A DNA stretch of 64,000 bases. It comes from Oscillatoriales cyanobacterium (lineage in GTDB: Bacteria; Cyanobacteriota; Cyanobacteriia; Cyanobacteriales; Laspinemataceae). A program made the translations under genes and the position numbers. The notes beneath the pieces were generated by a model, which saw only the letters and a list, made by a program, of their open reading frames with translations, was not told the origin of the DNA and searched no databases. The stretch spans positions 62,001-126,000 of the forward strand of contig JAABRM010000012.1 of assembly GCA_011390955.1 (NCBI GenBank). The letters are read 5' to 3'. Shown here piece by piece: positions 55,292 through 63,958 of this stretch. The first letter of the stretch is position 1; every line of letters begins with the position of its first letter.

Positions 55292-56179
55292 ATGGCTACA
55301 AACTCTCTCTTAACCTCTATTCTTGTGTTTTTTATTGCCCTAACCAGTTCTAGTTGTCTAAAACAAGCACCAAAAGATTCCCAAATTCCAGCGGGAAATG
55401 CAGCGGCTATCGCGCAAACTTCTGCCGAAAATACGGTTCAATTGCCGAACGAAACTCCTGAGAATCAAAGTCCAAAAATCCCTGTTCAAGGATATAAAAT
55501 TATCAACACTTATCCCCATGACCCCAAAGCTTTTACCCAAGGATTAGTTTATCATCAAGGGGTTTTTTATGAGGGGACGGGTTTAGAGGGACAATCTTCT
55601 TTACGCAAAGTTGAGTTAGAAACCGGCAAGGTTTTACAAATTCATCGTTTAGCGGATCAATATTTTGGAGAAGGGATTGTCATTTGGCAAGATAAAATTA
55701 TTCAGCTTACCTGGACTTCTCAAGTAGGTTTTGTCTACGATTTAAAAACTTTTGAGCAAGTGAGTGAGTTTAATTATCCCACAGAAGGCTGGGGGATTAC
55801 CCATGATGGGGAAAAATTAATTATGAGTGATGGTACGGATACCCTCTATTTTTTAGATCCAGAAACTTTTGAGGAAATTGGCCAGGTTAAAGTAAAATAT
55901 GGCAATCAGCCGGTGAACCGATTGAATGAGTTAGAATATATTAATGGGGAAGTTTTTGCTAATGTTTGGATGACCGATTGGATTGTGCGAATCGATCCGA
56001 AAACCGGTCAAATTGTCGGGGTAATTGATTTATCAGGGTTACATCACGCATCTGGGCAAAAAATGCAAGGAAATGATGTCCTTAATGGTATTGCTTACGA
56101 TCCAGAAGGCGATCGGCTTTTTGTCACTGGCAAACTTTGGCCAAATTTATATGAAATTGAGTTAGTGCTCAAACCCTAA
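55292..56179 (+). CDS. glutaminyl-peptide cyclotransferase (plant-type)
   Basis: A 295-residue beta-propeller enzyme of the plant-type glutaminyl cyclase family. The N-terminal hydrophobic segment ends in SSSC (Cys at about 22), so it is probably a periplasmic lipoprotein. The catalytic region shows YPHDPKAFTQGLVYHQGVFYEGTG, LRKVELETGKVL, and LNELEYINGEVFANVWMTD. It would cyclise N-terminal Gln of secreted proteins to pyroglutamate. It is monocistronic. Confidence 0.87.
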   Translation: MATNSLLTSILVFFIALTSSSCLKQAPKDSQIPAGNAAAIAQTSAENTVQLPNETPENQSPKIPVQGYKIINTYPHDPKAFTQGLVYHQGVFYEGTGLEGQSSLRKVELETGKVLQIHRLADQYFGEGIVIWQDKIIQLTWTSQVGFVYDLKTFEQVSEFNYPTEGWGITHDGEKLIMSDGTDTLYFLDPETFEEIGQVKVKYGNQPVNRLNELEYINGEVFANVWMTDWIVRIDPKTGQIVGVIDLSGLHHASGQKMQGNDVLNGIAYDPEGDRLFVTGKLWPNLYEIELVLKP

Positions 56180-56199
56180 AGAGTGGGAATTTGTATTAT

Positions 56200-56400
56200 T
56201 TTGTAGGGGCGAAGCATAAGGGCAGGTAAGGGCAACCACCGCCATCGGATTGCCCCTACTGTTGAAAATATTGTAGGGGCGAAGCATTCCGGCAGATAAC
56301 CTATTGCTGAAAATATTAATCTGACTGCCAGAATGCTTCGCCCCTACGGAATGCTTCGCCCTTACTGCCGGAATGCTTCGCCCTACACCTCATGGTCGTA
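56200..56400. repeat. cluster of TGTAGGGGCGAAGCAT repeats
   Basis: Several direct and inverted copies of TGTAGGGGCGAAGCAT and GAATGCTTCGCCCCTAC follow the cyclase gene. A single copy is at 583-648. These are dispersed REP-like repeats. Confidence 0.75.
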
Positions 56401-56458
56401 AAAAATAAGCAGATGATACCGTTTCCAATTAAAAATGCAACATTATTTCCCCAATTCC

Positions 56459-56791
56459 TCAGTATAGGGTTAATATTCCCAATGATGAATCATCAAACAA
56501 TGTTTGAATTTCATTAATGTGTGTTTTCAGCATTGCTTCAATTTCTGAGGTTGAGCAGTTTCCGCGTCTGATCCAAATTATTTTAGGTGGAAAACCACGG
56601 AGGATCAGAAGCTCGTTGTAGTCGCTATCTTTAGTCGCGATCGCGAAACCATTATTTTTGGCATAAACCCACACTGCCCGATCATCCGCTTGTGCCAAAC
56701 CTAAGTTATCTACATGATTTGAATCAGGAAGAATATCTGCCAATCGGTTAACTAATCGAGGAGAAAGATTATGATCGAATAGTAGTTTCAT
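56459..56791 (-). CDS. DUF5615 PIN-like toxin
   Basis: The start is the ATG at 56791 (110 residues), inside a longer frame. The protein begins MKLLFDHNLSPRLVNRLAD and contains ATKDSDYNE, the acidic residues of a PIN-like ribonuclease site (DUF5615). It overlaps the upstream DUF433 gene by 4 bp (ATGA), the usual organisation of this toxin-antitoxin family. The toxin would cleave RNA when the antitoxin is lost. Confidence 0.87.
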   Translation of the reverse strand: MKLLFDHNLSPRLVNRLADILPDSNHVDNLGLAQADDRAVWVYAKNNGFAIATKDSDYNELLILRGFPPKIIWIRRGNCSTSEIEAMLKTHINEIQTLFDDSSLGILTLY

Positions 56792-57018
56792 GGCTGAACT
56801 AATAAAATTTGTCTCTCGCGATCGGCTGCATAGCTCAAACAAGCTAAAATATCTGCTTGAGTCAGATAAGGAAAATCATCAAGAATTTCTTGGTAAGTCA
56901 TTCCTGATGCTAAATAAGACAACACATCATAAACGGTAATCCGCATTCCGCGAATGCAAGGTTTACCACTTCGTTTCCCGGGTTCGATCGTGATGATTTC
57001 TTGATAGTTCATCGTCAT
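56788..57018 (-). CDS. DUF433 antitoxin
   Basis: A 76-residue DUF433 protein with a helix-turn-helix-like fold: SGKPCIRGMRITVYDVLSYLASGMTYQ is the family signature. It neutralises the DUF5615 protein encoded next and probably represses the shared promoter. The stop codon overlaps the toxin start (ATGA). Confidence 0.88.
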   Translation of the reverse strand: MTMNYQEIITIEPGKRSGKPCIRGMRITVYDVLSYLASGMTYQEILDDFPYLTQADILACLSYAADRERQILLVQP

Positions 57019-57056
57019 GCTTACCTCTCATTTAAATAAATATCGTTTCACACAAG

Positions 57057-57434
57057 CTATTGTAACCACTGTACCAATATGGATGTTGTCACAGTATTTT
57101 CACCAGCGTAATTATCCCCTAACTCGTGGTACAAATAGACTGATTGATTAGGGTCGGCAGAGCAAATTAGTCGGACTTCAGATTCAGGTTCTAGTTTACT
57201 CCATGTTAGCCGAATACCACCTCGATCGTCCGTCGAAGCTGATGCTTTCGGAAAACTATCACCCATTATTTCATAAGCTTCTACAACTAAGCGCATTGCC
57301 GATTTAAAGGCTGATTGACTTGGCTGTAAAATTCCATAATCATCTGTCTCATCTTCTTCTAGGAGAGCCAGGAGTCGTTTCAATGTGACTGTAATATTAC
57401 TGCTAAAAGGTTTGGCTGACTGAGCAATGGTCAT
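57057..57434 (-). CDS. hypothetical protein (125 aa) upstream of the toxin-antitoxin pair
   Basis: A 125-residue protein, acidic, with a helical half (TVTLKRLLALLEEDETDDYG) and a beta half (GGIRLTWSKLEPESEVRLICS). Small proteins of this look are common in cyanobacterial accessory regions but I know no function. It lies 38 bp before the DUF433 gene, so the three may be co-transcribed. Its upstream region contains a 139-bp repeat shared with the next gene upstream. Confidence 0.65.
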   Translation of the reverse strand: MTIAQSAKPFSSNITVTLKRLLALLEEDETDDYGILQPSQSAFKSAMRLVVEAYEIMGDSFPKASASTDDRGGIRLTWSKLEPESEVRLICSADPNQSVYLYHELGDNYAGENTVTTSILVQWLQ

Positions 57435-57460
57435 AGTATATTTAAGTTGAACTTATTCAT

Positions 57461-57599
57461 TAGTCTAACATGAGAGATTGATTTTGCCCAAGAGAAAAAA
57501 AAGAAAGCCTTAGAGACTTTCCCATCAGGTGAATATCACAAATTTTTACTGATTTGCTCGCATAATCGCAAACTTGCCATCGCTAACAAAGCCTGCGAT
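57461..57599. repeat. ~138-bp direct repeat, copy 1
   Basis: Matches 58627-58764 over about 138 bp with few changes, from TAGTCTAACAT to AAAGCCTGCGAT. Each copy lies just upstream of a minus-strand gene. Confidence 0.9.
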
Positions 57600-57673
57600 A
57601 AATAGCGTATTTAGCTGCCCCCCAGAAAACACTATATTGCTCTTAAAATACTTTTAACGCCCCGACAAGATAA

Positions 57674-58567
57674 TTACTCGAATGCTTCGCCCTTACCAAT
57701 ATGAGATGATCCCCCAGATTCTCTTAGGGCTTGCACAAGTAGTTCTGTTAAATTTAATCTTTTACCCCATTCTTGAAGATAGTCAAAATCGAGGTTTTCC
57801 CCTTGTAATTTTAAGACACCCAAGATATCTCGCCACTGTTTTTGGGATTCGCTGTTAGCCATCCGAAACCAGAGAAGTTTTTGCAGTATTGTATCTTCCG
57901 GTGTGCAGAGATAAAAAGATTTACTCATATCTCCATCAGGACAGTGAAGTACACGACGAGACATTTGGGAAAGGGAAAATTCATCGTCTTTCATCACAAA
58001 AATGTCTGCTTTTTCGGTTGTAGTCAAATGGATAACATTAAAGGATGAAGTCTTTCTATTCACCGCTTCTTCTACAGCGATATCGCTGATATAAAATTGA
58101 TCTGCGATCGCCTTAATTAGTGGCTGAATCTGACTAGCTTGGATGTTGACTACTAAATCTAAAGCCTGTGTAAGTCTGACTTCCCCTTGGAGAGAACTAG
58201 CAACTGAGCCTCCTACATAATAAGGGATGTCCAATGAATTCAAGATAGATGCTAACTCAAGTGCTAACCAAATTGGATCTTCTATCATTAAATCTCCCTG
58301 ATATGTTAAACCAGATAAAAATTTAGCCCATTTCTCTCCTAAACGCTTTCTGATATAGTGTTGTCTGATTGTATCTTTTGAAGCGTTAGGAAACTGACTT
58401 TTAATGCCTGCTAATGCCAATGTAGCCCCTCGTTTTGCTATGCGCTTAAACAGAGATTCTTTTTGGCTGGGAGTCATTTTTCGCCAGAGTTTAAACTGTA
58501 CTTGTTCAGCTTCAATCGAAGTATCTATAGATTGTGTTCGGTAGTTAATCCGGTTGATAACTGTCAT
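57674..58567 (-). CDS. nucleotidyltransferase-like protein, possibly inactive
   Basis: The start is set at the ATG at 58567, with GAGG six bases before it (297 residues). The C-terminal two thirds resemble the nucleotidyltransferase fold of MNT/AbiEii-type proteins: IPYYVGGSVASSLQGEVRLTQALDLVVNI. The usual acidic D-x-D after the glycine motif is A-L-D here, so the first metal ligand is missing. The N-terminal part (LWRKMTPSQKESLFKRI) is a helical domain seen in relatives. It may be a degenerate toxin or an antitoxin-like regulator. It lies between the two 138-bp direct repeats. Confidence 0.75.
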   Translation of the reverse strand: MTVINRINYRTQSIDTSIEAEQVQFKLWRKMTPSQKESLFKRIAKRGATLALAGIKSQFPNASKDTIRQHYIRKRLGEKWAKFLSGLTYQGDLMIEDPIWLALELASILNSLDIPYYVGGSVASSLQGEVRLTQALDLVVNIQASQIQPLIKAIADQFYISDIAVEEAVNRKTSSFNVIHLTTTEKADIFVMKDDEFSLSQMSRRVLHCPDGDMSKSFYLCTPEDTILQKLLWFRMANSESQKQWRDILGVLKLQGENLDFDYLQEWGKRLNLTELLVQALRESGGSSHIGKGEAFE

Positions 58568-59140
58568 AGTTAGCCTCGGTAAAGCCATCAATTCGGTGTT
58601 TAATTCTCACCCTTGAGCCTATGGGTTAGTCTAACATAAGGAATTGATTCTGCCCAAGATAAAAAAAGAAAGTCTTAGAGAATTTCCCATCAGGTGAATA
58701 TCACAATTTTTTACTGATTTGCTCGCATAATCGCAAATTTGCCATCGCTAACAAAGCCTGCGATCGCTCACTTTAATCGATCGGCATTACTTACCAATAC
58801 TAGCCAGAACATCAGCCCCTATTTGAGCAATAATGCCCTCCTCGCAAGCAAATAAACCGGGTTGCTTCACAAATATCTGGGTAGTCAGATAAAAGTTATC
58901 ACAGAAACCCGGTTTCTCCTCTCAGAGGCGATTCCACCCAGCGAATCCCGACGCGGGAATCGCACCTCAAGCAAAAGAAACCGGATTTTTTCAAAAACAT
59001 AGGATTTACAGCTTCTGCTATAGATACTGATTTGCTAGACGTTTTCCCAAAACGAGTCCATTCAAAATTATCTAAAGGTCTAAAAACAATCAAGCACAAT
59101 AAAAATCTTAAGCAAGTCAGCCATATTCTAATGATTTTAT
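58568..59140. other. intergenic region with repeat copy 2 and AGAAACCCGGTTTCT repeats
   Basis: Contains the second ~138-bp repeat (58627-58764), AGAAACCCGGTTTCT palindrome copies (58854-58990), and a GCGAATCCCGACGCGGGAATCGC segment. A weak frame on the minus strand (58899-59099) is repeat-derived. No gene is supported. Confidence 0.6.
58627..58764. repeat. ~138-bp direct repeat, copy 2
   Basis: The partner of 57461-57599. It ends at a HIP1 site (GCGATCGC), where the first copy has GCGATAAA. It sits upstream of the nucleotidyltransferase-like gene. Confidence 0.9.
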
Positions 59141-59551
59141 TTATATATCAGGCCGATCTATGATTTGTTTTAAAGCATTAAGAAATTTACCATTAAGATT
59201 CATAAAATCCTCCCACTTAAAGCCGCCAAACTCATCTCCCCAACCATGTGGAAGAAATACTTGACGATCGTCTAGCTTGAACCATTCTGCCGCCTCATGA
59301 AGTTCAAAACTTGCCACAAGGTTCGCAAAAGCGTGTAAGGCATCTGATGATGTTATGATAGCTGACAATTTTACTGTGTTATTAATTGTTAAGCCAGCCT
59401 CTTCACCCTTTTCTTGAGAATTAGGTAACGATGGACATCTAAGTGAAATAAAAGCTTTTTCGTTATCTATTCGACGGATTGAAAAGCTGTACCCAGGCTT
59501 ATACGATATTCTTTTTGCTAACTCACTCAATATCAGAAAATTTTCTTCCAT
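59141..59551 (-). CDS. unknown small protein at the 3' end of the RiPP-like operon
   Basis: A 136-residue protein from the ATG at 59551 (a GTG at 59560 is possible). It is helical, with a C-terminal Gly/Trp/Phe-rich segment (HGWGDEFGGFKWEDF). It is not recognisable as a known family, and lacks the FxSxx-type C-terminus of known FxsA precursors. Its distance (~120 bp) from the oxygenase gene makes operon membership uncertain. It might be a modified peptide, an immunity protein or unrelated. Confidence 0.5.
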   Translation of the reverse strand: MEENFLILSELAKRISYKPGYSFSIRRIDNEKAFISLRCPSLPNSQEKGEEAGLTINNTVKLSAIITSSDALHAFANLVASFELHEAAEWFKLDDRQVFLPHGWGDEFGGFKWEDFMNLNGKFLNALKQIIDRPDI

Positions 59552-59671
59552 GATCTTCACTATGTTGTTTGCTTAGTAATTAGACCAGCATTAACTGGCT
59601 TATTGCAATGTTCCTTTCTACTTATTTAGGTTTCGCGTAATCTAGTAAGAGGGATTGAGTGGGGGATCGCA

Positions 59672-60511
59672 CTACATAACAAAACTTTGCTGTACTCTAC
59701 CCTGGTAATCAAAAATAGCTCGCAAGGTGAAAAATACATCAAGACTATTTGTTCCCTCCGTACACCCATCATGAGTAATATGTTCTGTAGGAGCTATATA
59801 AGCCTCTCCTGGTTCTACTTTTAATTTAACAACAGGATAATTTGGGAAACGCTGCATAAATGCCCTGCAAATTCTTGAACTACCCGAAGTTTCACTAACT
59901 AGATTACCATCAATTTTAACAACCAAGCTATAAAGCTGCTGAATTGATAGATTGATGAATAAAAAATAGCGGGGTTCAGAGCCAAGATTGATTAAGATTC
60001 GATGGAGCGATGAACCACGCGGATTATCAATGTGGAGACCAACTCTGCAATCTCTATTGCCAACAGTTACAGTCATCTGGTTAGGGGCATTCCACCCAAT
60101 TCCATATTTAGTTAGGTCTGCACTTTGAAGACGGAAGGTTTCAATATGATCCTGAATTAGACCGATCCCTTTATTAACCCGATCTTTTTGTAAAAAATAG
60201 TTCAAGTTTTTCTGGTTTTTGACACTACTTATCTCATTAAAATGACCTAAAATATTTTGAGGAATACTGAAAACACTTACATAAAGATTTGATGAATTAT
60301 CAAATTGACTGCTGAAAAGTATTTGTTGTTCTAAGTCCGTAAGTTTTCGCCACGGTAATCGAGGGATAATTGCATCCCGACAGTAAGGAGTAGAACATCG
60401 ATCTGTTGAAACACTAGCTTCCTCTGTTCCTGAACTTAATAAAACTCGCTCTGACAAAATTATGTTATTATAACTCGGAAATATTTTTACCCCTTCAATA
60501 AGTTGATCCAT
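59672..60511 (-). CDS. 2-oxoglutarate/Fe(II) oxygenase-like protein
   Basis: A 279-residue protein with a metal-binding HxD in GLHIDNPRGSSLHR and a distal His in EHITHDG, followed by an Arg in FFTLRAIF that could bind 2-oxoglutarate. These are the features of cupin-type (jelly-roll) dioxygenases. The order HxD...H...R is right, but the spacing to the second His is long, so this is a motif-level call. It lies 47 bp after the glycosyltransferase gene on the same strand, and would hydroxylate a peptide or sugar in this operon. Confidence 0.65.
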   Translation of the reverse strand: MDQLIEGVKIFPSYNNIILSERVLLSSGTEEASVSTDRCSTPYCRDAIIPRLPWRKLTDLEQQILFSSQFDNSSNLYVSVFSIPQNILGHFNEISSVKNQKNLNYFLQKDRVNKGIGLIQDHIETFRLQSADLTKYGIGWNAPNQMTVTVGNRDCRVGLHIDNPRGSSLHRILINLGSEPRYFLFINLSIQQLYSLVVKIDGNLVSETSGSSRICRAFMQRFPNYPVVKLKVEPGEAYIAPTEHITHDGCTEGTNSLDVFFTLRAIFDYQGRVQQSFVM

Positions 60512-60557
60512 ATATTATTTACTTCTAGATAGTATAAACTCAAAATTTGCTGGTAAA

Positions 60558-61523
60558 CTAACATAAGCACATCAGAGCGTCAAAGACCTGTTGTGATGTA
60601 ATAGATGTAATAGAATCAGAAGTAATATGTTTATGGGGGGCAAACCGAAAACCCCATTTTTGGGGATTAGTTGGTCCAAAAATACCTACTCCTGGTACAC
60701 GAAATAAGTCCGCAGCATGAAGCATACAGGAGTCAACACCCAGGAAAAGGTCAGCAACACTTAATAAAGCAAATGATAATTCTAGAGGAATGCCAGATAC
60801 ATCAAAAATTCGATTTTTATAATATGCCAATTCCAAAGGTAAGTTGTGATGCATACCTACAATAATAACTATGTAGTCAGTCTGAACTGACAAAAATTTA
60901 TCTATTGTCCTTATGAATTTGTCCGCTGACCATATTTTTCTTGGCTTAGTATCTGTGTGTACAATGAGGAGTTTATTTTTTTTCATAGACACTTTTAAAT
61001 CTTGAACTAGCGTTAAATATTTTTTTTCTATATAGGGAGGATTACTAAAATCTTCAATGTTGATTTGAGGATTGAATAAATGATTTACACAAAAAATACT
61101 ATCAAAACAATTTATTTTTTCTGATAATTTATAAGTAAATGTAGGATAAAATCCCACAGAAACAGGAGGTGATAAATTTTCAATAAAACGTTCTAAATAA
61201 GGTGAAGTCCATAAACAAAGAGAGATAAACAAGTCACAGCCACTAGCTTCTTTAGCTAATACTTCATAATCAAAGGGAGTTAATTCTCTTCCTATTTTCT
61301 GCATTATATGAACACCTGACGATCCAAAAGTTTTTATAAACCATACAGATTCAAAAACAATATCTGAGAAAATCTGTGTGTACGCTTCCTCTACGACAAT
61401 CAATGATAATCGACCTGAGAAAATGTTAGAAAGCGCACGAATAGCTGGTAATGCGATCAGGTGATCGCCAATACCATTAGCAAAAAAAACTACTGGCTGC
61501 TTAAAATTTTTAGGATCTAGCAT
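60558..61523 (-). CDS. GT9-like glycosyltransferase (heptosyltransferase fold)
   Basis: A 321-residue glycosyltransferase of the GT-B heptosyltransferase group. The N-terminal FANGIGDHLIALPAIRAL is the acceptor-side loop, and GVDSCMLHAADLFRVPGVGIFGPT is the nucleotide-sugar-binding signature. Heptosyltransferases normally build LPS; in this setting it may glycosylate the modified peptide. Its start codon shares one base with the stop codon of the HExxH gene (TGATG), a strong sign of coupled translation. It is AT-rich and free of HIP1. Confidence 0.85.
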   Translation of the reverse strand: MLDPKNFKQPVVFFANGIGDHLIALPAIRALSNIFSGRLSLIVVEEAYTQIFSDIVFESVWFIKTFGSSGVHIMQKIGRELTPFDYEVLAKEASGCDLFISLCLWTSPYLERFIENLSPPVSVGFYPTFTYKLSEKINCFDSIFCVNHLFNPQINIEDFSNPPYIEKKYLTLVQDLKVSMKKNKLLIVHTDTKPRKIWSADKFIRTIDKFLSVQTDYIVIIVGMHHNLPLELAYYKNRIFDVSGIPLELSFALLSVADLFLGVDSCMLHAADLFRVPGVGIFGPTNPQKWGFRFAPHKHITSDSITSITSQQVFDALMCLC

Positions 61524-62767
61524 CAGCTATTTTTACCTTCTTTAACTACAGAATGTAAATTATCAACACAAGCACTAACTAAAAGCTTGCCTGCATCAGT
61601 TAACGCTTCAGACTTTATTAAACCTTGATAAGCTACATCGGCAAAACTAAGTGTTTCAACCCAGTAACTCTCAGCTTGCGAGTACAAATTTCCCGATGAA
61701 AAACAAGGAGAAGATAAAAGTTTAGTCCATACAGCCGCTCCTGCTGAAAAGGTCATTAGAGCATGAATAACCTGTCTGAGGGGACGGTTTCTGTTTTTCC
61801 AGGGAGAGAAGACCTCTGGTGAATTCCCTTCTGTTGTGTAAAGGCGCACATTTTTTTCTACCAGATTAACTTTAGTATGGAAAAACTCATGCACCATTTG
61901 TACGCATAAGTGGCATCTTTCTTCGAGCCGATCGATTTCAGAATCGAAGTCTTGCCAAGCCCAACCAGGCAACGATGATACAGAACCAGCTTTGCGTATA
62001 GTAGGAGAGTAACGAGGCAAAACAGTGTACACCTTCATCGCCCGACTCATACTTACACCAAGCCCCATATCTAAGAATGGAAGTATGTCTAAGCAGAGCC
62101 GGATCTCATTATGCCTAGTGTTGACAACTGTGATACTATCGACATAGTTTTTTTCAATAAAGTTAAACTCATTTCCCGCTGCGGCTGGTTGAGTTATCGC
62201 TGTGGAAATACGAATTCCTGACCGCGTAAAGCTGTCTGGCAGCCAAGTTATGCAATCAGATCGATCGTCAAACAGTAGGTTAATTATTTGTTCTGTAATT
62301 TCTCCTAGATCGCTATCTCGCTTTACAGCCGCAACGCCAGCTAAGGTAGGAAAGCAAACAAGAGAGCCAACAGTGACCTTTACTTTTTTGAGAGGTTCTA
62401 ACCCTAAACTAAAGCCTCCACTCAGCGGTGAAAACAAAGCATAGAAATCAATTAGGCCATTATTGATACTATCAGTTTCACCGCTGACATAAGCTTGGAA
62501 AAGTGAGTTAGATTTTGCTTCAAGTTCCCTATATTGCAGAAACAAACCGCTCAATATATTCACGTCCTCACTTTGCTTGAGAAGCGCCGCCGCTAACTCA
62601 TAACCTTGATTGCTAAGAATATGCAGCATAGCTAGGTGTCGAGTAGCTGACTGCTCGGCATATTCAATTAAAGCATTTTGATAGAACAGTTGAGTGTCAT
62701 CTAACTTACAGGTCAATTCCAAGTCAACAGTCCCAATTTTAGTTTCTTGCTTTGGGCAAATGCTCAT
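61523..62767 (-). CDS. HExxH-type putative peptide beta-hydroxylase
   Basis: A 414-residue protein with HEFFH at residues 293-297, in MVHEFFHTKVNLVEKN, followed by FSPWKNRNRPLRQVIHALM. This is the signature of the HEXXH putative peptide-modification family described beside FxsB-type radical SAM proteins; recent work assigns related proteins 2-oxoglutarate-dependent beta-hydroxylation of peptides. Upstream regions are variable. It follows the radical SAM gene by 12 bp and overlaps the glycosyltransferase gene by 1 bp, so it belongs to the same transcript. Confidence 0.88.
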   Translation of the reverse strand: MSICPKQETKIGTVDLELTCKLDDTQLFYQNALIEYAEQSATRHLAMLHILSNQGYELAAALLKQSEDVNILSGLFLQYRELEAKSNSLFQAYVSGETDSINNGLIDFYALFSPLSGGFSLGLEPLKKVKVTVGSLVCFPTLAGVAAVKRDSDLGEITEQIINLLFDDRSDCITWLPDSFTRSGIRISTAITQPAAAGNEFNFIEKNYVDSITVVNTRHNEIRLCLDILPFLDMGLGVSMSRAMKVYTVLPRYSPTIRKAGSVSSLPGWAWQDFDSEIDRLEERCHLCVQMVHEFFHTKVNLVEKNVRLYTTEGNSPEVFSPWKNRNRPLRQVIHALMTFSAGAAVWTKLLSSPCFSSGNLYSQAESYWVETLSFADVAYQGLIKSEALTDAGKLLVSACVDNLHSVVKEGKNS

Positions 62768-62779
62768 AACTTAATGTTT

Positions 62780-63958
62780 TTATGAGATAGCTGAAAGTTC
62801 AGTGGATAAGTAATTTCTGATATGCTCGATGAGAATCATCATATCTTCGCAATAAACTGATTCCCTATTAAAGCCATTTTGGGAACTATAACGATGCGGA
62901 AGATATCCGCCACCACAAATTTCAAATAATTGACAATCAAAACACTTCTGAGGTGCAGAAAAACGTTTTATAGATAGTGCTTTGACGAGAGGCAAAGACT
63001 CTAAAGTCTCAATCGGATCGGATTCCAGCGACATCCCTGTTTTGGTTGCGCCATGATAGGCTGTTTTGAGAACATCTAGCCCGTGATAAGTGCCATCGGT
63101 TTCAACTATGATTACTCCATTACTTAATGCCCCATAGGAATCATAGCCTCTCTGTCCACCGATTAAAAGCTTCATTAGAGTTCTGAATATACGAATTTCC
63201 ATACTGGTTTCTGAAGCTATCCAATAATCGAAAAGAGAGGATAGCCATCGACCAAACGTTCCTGGGAGATACTTATCGTATGGAAAAGTATCATAGTTAA
63301 AGTCGGGCAGAAGAAAATCTATAGAAGTGGTGTTTAATTTTTCAAAAAATGTCAATAGCTCATAAGGATCTATTTCTGGATTTGCAACGGTGAGAAAACC
63401 TCCAAACACAGACGCGCCAGACTTGGGATTACGCAACTTTTCTACACCAGCTATAACTTGAGAAAAGCTTCCATTTCCTTTTGCGTCAACTCGCATACGA
63501 TCGTTCCATTCTTGCGGTCCATCAATACTTACACCCGCACGAACATTAAAGTCTTGGAGTACCTGCACAATGTCATCGTCTACCAGCGTTGCATTCGTTT
63601 GAAGTCCGAATCCGAACTTTACATCCGCTTCAATATTATGAAAATTATTCGACAAAATTGTGAAGAACTCTCTAAGTCTAGCGGCTCCGAGTAGAAGAGG
63701 CTCACCGCCATGAAAGACCACAAGAATCTGTTTTAACTCACGAATACGAACATAGCTGCTGAGACGATCTGCTAGAAGCTGGATCGTCTCAGCAGTCATA
63801 AAGACTGGCTGATCTCGCCAAGTTTGATCTGGGTGTTCGTACATATAGCAATAAGAACACTTGAGATTGCAACGACTCACGACTTTAACTACAAAAGTTG
63901 TTATCGGTTGCACTTCGTAAAACTCAGTTCTCTGGGGTAGAAGCAACTCAAGTGACAT
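62780..63958 (-). CDS. FxsB-like radical SAM/SPASM peptide maturase
   Basis: I start at the ATG at 63958 (392 residues), with AAGGAAAG just before it; the frame stays open to the window edge. The radical SAM motif is CNLKCSYC (Cys30, 34, 37) in VVSRCNLKCSYCYMYEHPDQTWR, characteristic of the FxsB group. The C-terminal SPASM-like part has CFDCQLFEICGGGYLPHRY and VYCEDMM, binding an auxiliary cluster. FxsB enzymes and relatives form carbon-carbon or cyclophane links in small precursor peptides. The precursor gene is expected upstream, outside the window. Confidence 0.9.
   Translation of the reverse strand: MSLELLLPQRTEFYEVQPITTFVVKVVSRCNLKCSYCYMYEHPDQTWRDQPVFMTAETIQLLADRLSSYVRIRELKQILVVFHGGEPLLLGAARLREFFTILSNNFHNIEADVKFGFGLQTNATLVDDDIVQVLQDFNVRAGVSIDGPQEWNDRMRVDAKGNGSFSQVIAGVEKLRNPKSGASVFGGFLTVANPEIDPYELLTFFEKLNTTSIDFLLPDFNYDTFPYDKYLPGTFGRWLSSLFDYWIASETSMEIRIFRTLMKLLIGGQRGYDSYGALSNGVIIVETDGTYHGLDVLKTAYHGATKTGMSLESDPIETLESLPLVKALSIKRFSAPQKCFDCQLFEICGGGYLPHRYSSQNGFNRESVYCEDMMILIEHIRNYLSTELSAIS

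Noticed and set aside
58899-59099. 66-residue minus-strand frame
   Set aside because: Made largely of AGAAACCCGG and GCGGGAATCGC repeat sequence; no family resemblance I can support.
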